Assembly (NCBI RefSeq): GCF_001597725.1
Contig: NZ_LUTR01000011.1
Coordinates: 32,607 to 96,606 of the forward strand
DNA length: 64,000 bases
Direction: 5' to 3'
Source of the DNA: Neptuniibacter marinus
Lineage (GTDB): Bacteria > Pseudomonadota > Gammaproteobacteria > Pseudomonadales > Balneatricaceae
The position numbers and the translations under genes are program-made. Every line of letters begins with the position of its first letter. Positions within the stretch are counted from its first letter, which is position 1. This document shows positions 57,151-64,000 of this stretch, piece after piece. Under the pieces are notes generated by a model. The model did no database searches and had not been told where the DNA came from. It saw nothing but the letters and a program-made list of their open reading frames with translations.

Positions 57151-59241
57151 ATGGGACAAAAGAAAATAACAATGAATCTAATACGGGCAGTAAAAACAGC
57201 TTTATTTAGCATTCTACTACCTTCTTTGATTTTGGTAGCTGAAGCCCAAGAAAGCACTCCACTTCCTGAATTTACTGAAGAGGATATCTTCATTGATATC
57301 CCACAAGTTTTTTCTGCAACAAGGCAAACTCAAAAATTAACGGAAGCCCCGGCATCCATTACTCTATTGTCGCAAAAAGATATACGTGCGATGGGTGCGC
57401 TGAAAATTACCGATGTGCTGCGCATGGTCCCAGGTATGCAAAGCTACAATGTCAGCGCTAACCGCTCTGCTGCAACCTATCACGGCATGTCTGATGATCA
57501 TCCAGGCCGTATGGAAGTGATGATCAATGGGCATTCTGTCTACCTACCGCTACTATCTACTGTTGCTTGGGAAACCATCGGTATAACCGTTCAAGATATA
57601 GATTATATTGAAGTCGTTCGCGGCTCTAATGCCCCAACTTATGGTTCTAATGCCTTTTTAGGGGCTATCAACATAGTAACTAAAAGCCCTATTGCTGACC
57701 AAAACAATCAAATTAGTACAACTCAAGGGGCGATGAATACTCAGAAATATCATTTTTCACACAGTGAAACATCCGATTCTGTCGCCTATAGGTTATCAAC
57801 CCATTTTGAAGAGAACGATGGCTACAATATTTATGATGACGACTACCTTAATCGTGTAGTGAATATTTCGGGCACTTATACCCCATCCTTTTCAGATACC
57901 GTTGAATTCAACCTTGGATTTAGTAATGGCTTTATCTATTTAGGCCAAGGCGACAATATTGATAATAACTTCTCACCCCGCAAACATAACTCAAACTTTC
58001 AACATATTCGCTGGAATCGAATATTAGATGATGAAAATGAGTTAGGAATCCGCTTTACTCATAACTATTTAGACTTAGAAGAAGAATTTACCAGCGCAGC
58101 ATCTGCTATTTCCCATATAGAAAAAATTGATATCCAAAGTGCGCAACAATTAATTAATTTAAACTTTAATAATTTGGGAAGTATTGCAGGGACACAGCAA
58201 CCTCTAGGCTCAGAACATGGCACAATGCACCTTTATGACTTGGAGCTTGAGCATCGCTACAATCCAAATTCTAATATTTCCACTATTTGGGGCTTAGGCT
58301 ACAGAAGTGAATCTGCAAAAAGTGACACACTCTTAGTCAATCAAGGTACCGTTACTGAAGATAAATGGCGTTTATTTGGTAACCTACAATGGAAACCAGC
58401 TGAAAGGTTAGCAATTAATCTTGGCGGTATGTTCGAAACAACGAGTATAACTAGCTCAGTTTTTTCACCTCGTATGGCCGTTAACTATTCCCTTACTCCA
58501 AGCTCAACCCTGCGTACATCCATTACTAAAGCCTATAGAACCCCTTCATTACTAGAAAAAAATGGCCAGTCGGCCTTTCTTAATAATAGTGGAGGGTATT
58601 ACGACATAGTTAGCATGCCTAACCCAGATTTAGAACCGGAAAAATTAACCTCCTATGAACTAGGCTACTTTCATCAATGGAAAGAAACGGGCAGCTTTTT
58701 AGATATACGAGTATTCACTGAGAAGATTGATAATGCATTAACTAGCTATTACCTAAATGCATCAGTGGCTGATGATGTTGACGACGGGTACCGGACCGTA
58801 AAAAATACCATGAATTGGAAAAACTTAGGTGCAGAGTTTCAATTCAAACTTCAGCCTCACCCAAACTTCTCAGTACTAACAAACTATAGTTATATTAATA
58901 CAAAAGGAGAACGTGATCGTGGTGATGGTAGGGACATAGATTCTTTAGATGATAGAACCCCGATGCATACTGCAGCACTTCTTGCAGAATGGAAAGCAAC
59001 GAACACCTTATCCATTAGCGCAGCTCAATACTACATGTCTAAAGTAAATTGGCTTGAAGGTAGTCACAGAGAGCAGTATCGCCGAACTGATTTAATACTT
59101 AGTGATTCATTTAGGTTAAAAAATACCGTATTAAGCACACGCATTATTATTCAGAATCTTTTTGATGATCCTTATGAGGATTTTTACGAATTTAATATTT
59201 TTGACCGCAGAGCCTATATCCAACTTCAATTAGACTTTTAA
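57151..59241 (+). CDS. TonB-dependent outer-membrane receptor
   Basis: A 696-aa (or 689-aa if the ATG at 57172 is used) outer-membrane receptor. A signal peptide (VKTALFSILLPSLILVAEAQ) precedes a plug domain at about 60-170 (VFSATRQTQKLTEAPASITL, GALKITDVLRMVPGMQSYNV, YIEVVRGSNAPTYGSNAFLG) and a beta-barrel to the C-terminal aromatic YIQLQLDF. Plug signatures fit the family of siderophore or vitamin receptors, but the ligand is not readable. It is first of three plus-strand genes with a periplasmic binding protein and a hybrid kinase. No Fur box was seen directly upstream. Confidence 0.92.
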   Translation: MGQKKITMNLIRAVKTALFSILLPSLILVAEAQESTPLPEFTEEDIFIDIPQVFSATRQTQKLTEAPASITLLSQKDIRAMGALKITDVLRMVPGMQSYNVSANRSAATYHGMSDDHPGRMEVMINGHSVYLPLLSTVAWETIGITVQDIDYIEVVRGSNAPTYGSNAFLGAINIVTKSPIADQNNQISTTQGAMNTQKYHFSHSETSDSVAYRLSTHFEENDGYNIYDDDYLNRVVNISGTYTPSFSDTVEFNLGFSNGFIYLGQGDNIDNNFSPRKHNSNFQHIRWNRILDDENELGIRFTHNYLDLEEEFTSAASAISHIEKIDIQSAQQLINLNFNNLGSIAGTQQPLGSEHGTMHLYDLELEHRYNPNSNISTIWGLGYRSESAKSDTLLVNQGTVTEDKWRLFGNLQWKPAERLAINLGGMFETTSITSSVFSPRMAVNYSLTPSSTLRTSITKAYRTPSLLEKNGQSAFLNNSGGYYDIVSMPNPDLEPEKLTSYELGYFHQWKETGSFLDIRVFTEKIDNALTSYYLNASVADDVDDGYRTVKNTMNWKNLGAEFQFKLQPHPNFSVLTNYSYINTKGERDRGDGRDIDSLDDRTPMHTAALLAEWKATNTLSISAAQYYMSKVNWLEGSHREQYRRTDLILSDSFRLKNTVLSTRIIIQNLFDDPYEDFYEFNIFDRRAYIQLQLDF

Positions 59242-59260
59242 TGACTACAATGGACTGTAG

Positions 59261-60214
59261 ATGAACCATAGACATACTCAAAGGCCCGTATTCCATCAAT
59301 GGTTCACGCCACTGATAGGCTTTATTCTGTCTTGTCTTTTTTTTGTCCCTTGCTCAAATGCCGATAATTTAATTGTTCTAAGCCGGCAACTTCCCAGCTA
59401 TCAAGATGTGGCGGATGCTCTAGTATCTGAGCTAAAAAGCCCATCTAAAGTAATTACAGTGAGCGAGCTTTCACTGAATAATTATGATCATAAAAACTAT
59501 CAACAAGTAATCGCATTAGGCGCAAACGCCGGTGATAAGCTCTTTCAACTGGTTCCTGATAACAAGAACCTCATTATTAGCTTTATCCCAAGACAAACCT
59601 ATAAATCATTACTACTCAAATATAAAAACCACCCACGGATAAAAAAGGGGAAGGTGACAGCCGTATATTTAGACCAACCCTATTCGCGGCAATTAGCCTT
59701 AGTGAAACTCATAACCCCTGATGCTAAATCTATTGCAACCGCTTTAGGCCCTCACTCAGCTAATGACTTGAATCTACTAAAAGCAGCCACTAACTTGCAC
59801 AAGTTAGAACTAAAATATGAAACGCTGCAAGAAACCGATAATCCCATACACAAATTACAACCCTTAATAAAAAGCGCTGATATCTTTTTATCACTCCCTG
59901 ATAAATCGGTTTTTAATAGAACAACGGCTAAATGGATTTTATATATATCCTTTAAGCAACGCGTACCCCTAATTGGCTTTTCCAAAAAATATGTCGAAGC
60001 TGGAGCCTTAGCGGCTGTTTATTCATCACCTACAAATTTAGGTAAACAAACCGCTGAGTTAGTTAATAATCATGCCAACAAAAGCACCTTGCCAAAACCC
60101 GCGTATCCTCACTATTTCCATGTATCCACCAATCCAACAGCTGCGAAGTCATTGCACTTAACGATTCCATCAGGAGAAGAACTCACCGAGCAACTAAGAG
60201 CGCTTGAGAAATGA
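59261..60214 (+). CDS. Periplasmic ABC_sub_bind-like substrate-binding protein
   Basis: A 317-aa protein with an N-terminal signal (FTPLIGFILSCLFFVPCSNA, cleavage near NADN). The fold resembles the ABC_sub_bind (TrpX-like) family: LIVLSRQLPSYQDVADALVS, QQVIALGANAGDKLFQLV, SFIPRQTYKSLLLK, DAKSIATALGPHS and QRVPLIGFSKKYVEAGALAA. There is no permease or ATPase gene nearby, so it probably does not feed a transporter. Its stop overlaps the ATG of the following hybrid kinase by four bases (ATGA), so the two are translated together and likely interact in the periplasm as a sensor pair. The start codon has a weak ribosome-binding site. Confidence 0.8.
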   Translation: MNHRHTQRPVFHQWFTPLIGFILSCLFFVPCSNADNLIVLSRQLPSYQDVADALVSELKSPSKVITVSELSLNNYDHKNYQQVIALGANAGDKLFQLVPDNKNLIISFIPRQTYKSLLLKYKNHPRIKKGKVTAVYLDQPYSRQLALVKLITPDAKSIATALGPHSANDLNLLKAATNLHKLELKYETLQETDNPIHKLQPLIKSADIFLSLPDKSVFNRTTAKWILYISFKQRVPLIGFSKKYVEAGALAAVYSSPTNLGKQTAELVNNHANKSTLPKPAYPHYFHVSTNPTAAKSLHLTIPSGEELTEQLRALEK

Positions 60215-62844
60215 AAAGGTATTCATTTGGTATAAGGCAACGTGTCTTAATTATCACACTTCTACCTTTAACCATGATCACCCTTTTACTAGGCGGTTAC
60301 TTCATTAATACCCGTTTAGATGACGCGCAAAGTGCTTTGATTGACAAAGGCCAAACAATGGCTCAGATGATGGCAACATCTGCTGAATTTGGATTATTAG
60401 TTGGTAATACTGAAATATTACAAGGGTTAATTAGATCTGCGACTAAAACAAACGAAGTGGATGATATCGTTTTTCTTACCCCTACGTTTGAAACATTAGT
60501 TAGAGGAAATCAGCAAGGGACACAGTTAAATAAAAACGCCGGCTACCCTTTACGTAAAGACAATCAAGTCTATTTCCTCCACCCCGTTGTGGCGACAGGG
60601 GTTGATATAATTGATACACCTGATTTTCTTATTGAAGAGCAAGAACCGGAATTTATCGGCTGGGTTGTGATTATTCTTTCCGAAAAGCCGACACAAGCAA
60701 GGCAGTTAGAAATTCTAATTAAAGGAATTATTCTGGCATTTATCGGTTTATTAGTCACTGTATTTATAGCTTCTCGATTTGGGCAGCGTATAACCAATCC
60801 AATTCTCGGCCTTACTCATGTTATAGAAATGTTACAACACGGCCACCTTGAAACACGAGCAAGTTTATCCAGCACTGGGGAACTACGCTCCCTAGCAAAA
60901 GGTATAAACAGGCTTGCACAAAGAGTACAAGAATCCAATCAAACCTTAGAAAGCCGTGTTGATAAAGCAACAAAAAGGCTACGCTCGACCTTAGTACATC
61001 TTGAAAAACAAAACCAAGCACTCGATAAAGCACGAAAAAATGCAGATAGCGCAAACATTGCTAAAGATGAATTTTTAGCTCGTATGAGCCACGAGCTACG
61101 GACACCCCTCACTTCAGTATCAGGCTTTGCACGTTTGCTAGATCAGACTGAATTAAACCTAGAGCAAAAAGAATACACTCGAATTATCAACTTAACATCC
61201 AGTTTATTATTATCAATAATTGACGATATCTTGGATTACTCGAAACTGGAATCCAATGCGGTAGAACTAGAGAAAATAGCCTTTGACTTCGAAGCGTGCG
61301 TACTCGATGTATTAGAGATGCAAACAGCAGCAGCTCATGAAAAAGGGCTTGAGCTCGTCATTAATATAGCTCCAGAAACCCCCAAGCTCCTTATCGGCGA
61401 CCCCGTAAGGCTCAAACAAATAATATCCAACCTTGTCAGTAACGCGGTCAAATTCACGGAAAGCGGTTATATATGTATTCATGTCGAACAACACAAGAGC
61501 AACACAAAAAAAACAGAGCTTAAAATTACAGTTGAAGATACAGGGCTAGGCATACCTAACGATTGCATTGACGGTTTATTTCACGCTTTTAGCCAAGCGG
61601 ATACATCTATCACAAGACGTTTTGGTGGGTCTGGTCTTGGGTTAGTCATTTCAAAACGACTCACAGAGTTAATGAAAGGCAACATCACGCTATCCAGCCA
61701 AGAAGGCAAAGGTACAAGCATCCGGTTGAATATCCCATTCACGGTCAGCCCCCATCAAGAAGAGGCACCTACCTATCAACTAGGTAGAATTATACTTTTC
61801 GACAAAATGCCATTAGTAAGACGTGGAATTAACCAACAACTCGCTCCATTAAGTGCCGATATAACAGAAGTTACAAGTGAGGAGGAGCTTCTTAAACTAC
61901 GCAGCCTATCGGACAAAGATACGATTATTTGGGGACTAAAGACAAAAGAAATATCAAAAGCGAGTCTGGATAATATCCAAACATTTCTACAGTCTTTTAA
62001 TGGCAGGCTAATACTACTCTGTGGTCATCCACTCCCTCTGTCACTCTCACACAAAGTCATACAGCTTAGAAAGCCACCAAGAACCCAGTTACTATTTAAT
62101 GCGCTCTTCCCAGAATCAAATAAATTACTGGAACAAGATAAAAACCAAGCACCATGCATCCAAGATGAGTGCACTATATTAGTTGCTGAAGATAATGATT
62201 TTAACCGTTTACTCGTACGTAAAATATTGGAGCAATCAAAGGTCAATGTAATTGAAGCAATAACCGGTGAACAAGCTATTCAGCAAGCAACAAAATACAA
62301 TCCTGACCTCATATTAATGGATGTACACATGCCTGTTATGGATGGCATAGAAGCGACAAGACAGATACGTTTAGTCAATAACACCGTCCCTATTGTCGCG
62401 CTGACAGCAAACGTCATTACTAGCGAACACCAGAAATTAATGAATGCAGGTGTTAACCATGTACTACTCAAACCTATTAATGATCATGAACTCTGCCACA
62501 CCATCGAAAAATTCCTTTCCTCTAATACTATACCGCTCCAGCCTACAAAACCTGCGGTAGAGCCCTTAGAATTAGAGAAATACAATATAGATAATGAGCT
62601 TCTAACAGAGGAACTCAACAAACAACTAGAAAGACTAGTGTCTGGATTCCAAAGCAGTAATTTGAAATTAATGAAGAGCCACTGTCATCAACTTTTAGGC
62701 CTTGCAGGGCTATATGAAATTCCAGAATTGGACGCAGCAGGCCATAGATTACATGATGCTTTGCATAAGATTAAATATAGAGATATATGGAAAGCGTTAT
62801 GGCAAATTAAGCGCATTATTAAACATGAGGAGCCAAGTCATTAA
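60211..62844 (+). CDS. BarA/GacS-type hybrid sensor kinase with receiver and HPt domains
   Basis: A membrane hybrid kinase of 877 aa. Order: first membrane segment (VLIITLLPLTMITLLLGGYF), periplasmic sensor (about 32-165), second membrane segment (ILAFIGLLVTVFIAS), HAMP (about 190-245), coiled coil, HisKA with H294 (MSHELRTPLTSVSG), HATPase (LVSNAVKFTE, DTGLGIP, GSGLGLVISK), a degenerate receiver (about 515-630, no clear Asp), an intact receiver with D704 (LILMDVHMP) and HPt with H826 (HQLLGLAGLY). This layout is that of BarA/GacS, but the gene is in a TonB receptor/binding protein operon rather than a Gac locus. No response regulator is adjacent. It overlaps the downstream convergent gene by 4 bp. 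Confidence 0.92.
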   Translation: MKRYSFGIRQRVLIITLLPLTMITLLLGGYFINTRLDDAQSALIDKGQTMAQMMATSAEFGLLVGNTEILQGLIRSATKTNEVDDIVFLTPTFETLVRGNQQGTQLNKNAGYPLRKDNQVYFLHPVVATGVDIIDTPDFLIEEQEPEFIGWVVIILSEKPTQARQLEILIKGIILAFIGLLVTVFIASRFGQRITNPILGLTHVIEMLQHGHLETRASLSSTGELRSLAKGINRLAQRVQESNQTLESRVDKATKRLRSTLVHLEKQNQALDKARKNADSANIAKDEFLARMSHELRTPLTSVSGFARLLDQTELNLEQKEYTRIINLTSSLLLSIIDDILDYSKLESNAVELEKIAFDFEACVLDVLEMQTAAAHEKGLELVINIAPETPKLLIGDPVRLKQIISNLVSNAVKFTESGYICIHVEQHKSNTKKTELKITVEDTGLGIPNDCIDGLFHAFSQADTSITRRFGGSGLGLVISKRLTELMKGNITLSSQEGKGTSIRLNIPFTVSPHQEEAPTYQLGRIILFDKMPLVRRGINQQLAPLSADITEVTSEEELLKLRSLSDKDTIIWGLKTKEISKASLDNIQTFLQSFNGRLILLCGHPLPLSLSHKVIQLRKPPRTQLLFNALFPESNKLLEQDKNQAPCIQDECTILVAEDNDFNRLLVRKILEQSKVNVIEAITGEQAIQQATKYNPDLILMDVHMPVMDGIEATRQIRLVNNTVPIVALTANVITSEHQKLMNAGVNHVLLKPINDHELCHTIEKFLSSNTIPLQPTKPAVEPLELEKYNIDNELLTEELNKQLERLVSGFQSSNLKLMKSHCHQLLGLAGLYEIPELDAAGHRLHDALHKIKYRDIWKALWQIKRIIKHEEPSH

Positions 62845-63212
62845 AACAGTTTAGATATAGGCTCAGCTTTCACCATACCGTTCAAACGGGCTGCAATAGC
62901 CCTAAGCTCAGCCATTGTGGCTTTATTCAATAATGCTCCATTGATGCCTTCTGTTAGCTCACCCTCTCCATTAAAAACAAGTAGCAAACACTCTTTTCTT
63001 ATATTTTCTAGCTCAGGGTCATGATTAATAGGTAGAGAGAGGAACATTTCCCAACGTTCAGTAGAAGCACTTTTCTCCATTACGTCCACAAGCAGGCTTA
63101 AAATTTCTTGCCGACTGGGCCTGTATGTCGGCGCTTTACCAAATGCAAGCGCCAGTGCTACACCTAATAAGACCAACAGACTAATAAAAAAAACAAGAAT
63201 AAACTCTATCAC
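62841..63212 (-). CDS. Small membrane-anchored conserved protein
   Basis: A 123-aa protein with one N-terminal membrane segment (FILVFFISLLVLLGVALALAF) and a soluble helical domain (PSRQEILSLLVDVMEKSAST, LENIRKECLLLVFNGEG, LNKATMAELRAIAARLNGM). It follows the DUF2489-like gene by 2 bp on the same strand and overlaps the hybrid kinase tail to tail. No function is known; the pairing with the next gene suggests a common role. Confidence 0.7.
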   Translation of the reverse strand: MIEFILVFFISLLVLLGVALALAFGKAPTYRPSRQEILSLLVDVMEKSASTERWEMFLSLPINHDPELENIRKECLLLVFNGEGELTEGINGALLNKATMAELRAIAARLNGMVKAEPISKLF

Positions 63213-63214
63213 AA

Positions 63215-63700
63215 TCAGTTAACGATTAAATTAAAGTCATAATCTACAAGATACTGAACAGCCAGTAAGAGATCACTCTCATGCTCCGCTTCCACCTTAG
63301 CCATCTCTTTACTAAAACCCCAACGCTCTTGTTTTGACAGTGCTTTCCATTTGTCTTTAATCGGTATATGTTCCGTTTTACGGTGAACCTCCCTAATCAC
63401 TACTAACTCAGGTTTCTCCAAAAGAGGAGGTGATAATGAAGATAACAGAGCACATAGCCGCATACATGCCTCTGTGCAGGTTAACCGCTCATCATTCCCA
63501 TACGCCCTAGCAAGTATCTTTATGCTCTCAATAAGATAAGCACGCTGCTCCTCATATCGCTCAGCAACCTTTTTCTCCTGTTTTTCTACCGCAGATTGAG
63601 CTGCCTTAATCTGCTGATATTTATGTCTAATAAACACAACTAAAAACAAGCAGATAACTGATAATAAAATAATTAAAAGGTAGATATATTCTTCAGACAT
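63215..63700 (-). CDS. DUF2489-family membrane protein
   Basis: A 161-aa protein with the start MSEEYIYLLIILLSVICLFL, giving one N-terminal membrane segment, a coiled coil (QAAQSAVEKQEKKVAERYEE-like, about 35-60) and the family block RAYLIESIKILARAYGNDE, with LTCTEACMRLCALLSSL. The longer in-frame start (11 codons upstream) is not needed. It is the upstream member of a two-gene unit near the rrn operon. The role is unknown. Confidence 0.8.
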   Translation of the reverse strand: MSEEYIYLLIILLSVICLFLVVFIRHKYQQIKAAQSAVEKQEKKVAERYEEQRAYLIESIKILARAYGNDERLTCTEACMRLCALLSSLSPPLLEKPELVVIREVHRKTEHIPIKDKWKALSKQERWGFSKEMAKVEAEHESDLLLAVQYLVDYDFNLIVN

Positions 63701-63733
63701 AAAACAGAAACCACCTAAGATAGGTAAATACAA

Positions 63734-63924
63734 TGACCAGACTTAAACAAAAACAGGAATGCTTCAGCACCATTATTTATCAGTCACATTATAAATAAAC
63801 TCACGTACAACAAGAATAACAGAAACCAAGATAACACTCCTATTAGCCATTAATAACACAACTACTAAAAGGTAGCAGTACTTCCTAAGCCCTAACGCCA
63901 AAGCCCTAGATCTAAAATCCCAGA
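63734..63924. other. Gene-free region between DUF2489 gene and rrn terminator
   Basis: A 191-bp A/T-rich stretch without a recognised gene; it probably includes the promoter of the two-gene unit. Confidence 0.5.
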
Positions 63925-63959
63925 CGCAAAAAACCCCGGCTACGTAGTAACCGGGGTTT
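63925..63959 (-). terminator. rrn operon terminator
   Basis: AAACCCCGG (63931-63939) and CCGGGGTTT (63951-63959) form a strong stem with a short internal TAC/GTA pairing; on the minus strand it is followed by TTTTTT. It lies 11 nt past the 5S 3' end. Confidence 0.92.
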
Positions 63960-63970
63960 CTCTAAATAAA

Positions 63971-64000
63971 TGCTTGGCGATGACCTACTCTCACATGAGG
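63971..64000 (-). rRNA. rrf: 5S ribosomal RNA, 3' end only
   Basis: The last 30 bases are the reverse complement of a 5S rRNA 3' end: CCTCATGTGAGAGTAGGTCA and then TCGCCAAGCA, with the GAGAGTAGG block found in all bacterial 5S. The remainder, presumably with 23S and 16S, lies beyond the right edge. Confidence 0.93.

Overview
The window is a chromosomal segment of a marine-type gammaproteobacterium, probably of the Oceanospirillales (Neptunomonas, Amphritea, Neptuniibacter or Marinobacterium-like). This is inferred from the moderately AT-rich sequence, from Pseudomonas/Vibrio-like gene orders (queA-tgt-yajC-secD-secF; hemA-prfA-prmC-moeB; lolB-tRNA-prs-rplY-pth-ychF), and from FleQ/FlrA, FimX and CrbS/CrbR-acs homologues. 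No exact species can be named from the sequence alone.

Layout. (1) 1-5300: an acetate-switch locus with the cytoplasmic part of a CrbS/MxtR-type hybrid kinase, its LuxR-type regulator CrbR and acetyl-CoA synthetase. A 22-bp-phased direct repeat lies upstream of acs. (2) 5364-22486: a flagellar region. It holds flrA-flrB-flrC on the minus strand and the filament operon fliC-flaG-fliD-fliS on the minus strand. Between them is a sugar-nucleotide island on the plus strand (rmlB, rmlA, a VioA-like aminotransferase, WbqC and two sulfotransferases). An O-GlcNAc-transferase-like protein sits 29 bp behind fliS. The simplest reading is a flagellin glycosylation island making a dTDP-viosamine-type sugar, possibly with sulfation. 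(3) 22566-26002: an RND/MMPL exporter coupled to a YCF48-like beta-propeller protein. (4) 26377-27525: iron storage, with a candidate Fur box, a small Cys-rich protein, ferritin and a CxxC mini-protein. (5) 27614-30807: a sigma-54 activator next to a YdiF-type CoA-transferase with a near-consensus -24/-12 promoter. (6) 31147-37424: SixA, an AEC transporter, an ankyrin-like protein, moeB, prmC, prfA and hemA. (7) 37682-44221: a TPR lipoprotein, lolB, prs, rplY, pth and ychF, with one tRNA-Gln(CTG), one tRNA-Met and two identical tRNA-Gln(TTG). ispE, normally between lolB and prs, is absent. (8) 44372-56105: a FimX-like degenerate GGDEF-EAL protein, serB, rnr and the queA-tgt-yajC-secDF cluster. 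(9) 56243-57005: tRNA-Leu(CAA) followed by a decayed tyrosine integrase, a scar of an old integrated element. (10) 57151-62844: a TonB-dependent receptor, a periplasmic ABC_sub_bind protein and a BarA/GacS-type hybrid kinase with an HPt domain; this looks like a complete envelope-spanning sensory pathway without a permease. (11) 62841-64000: two small membrane proteins on the minus strand, then the terminator and 3' end of a 5S rRNA gene on the minus strand, the edge of an rrn operon.

The most promising leads are the flagellin glycosylation/sulfation island, the TonB receptor/binding protein/hybrid kinase trio, and an FlrA that keeps three of the four known c-di-GMP contacts but has Ser in place of the LFRS arginine. 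All functional statements come from motif reading and known gene order. No database search was run.
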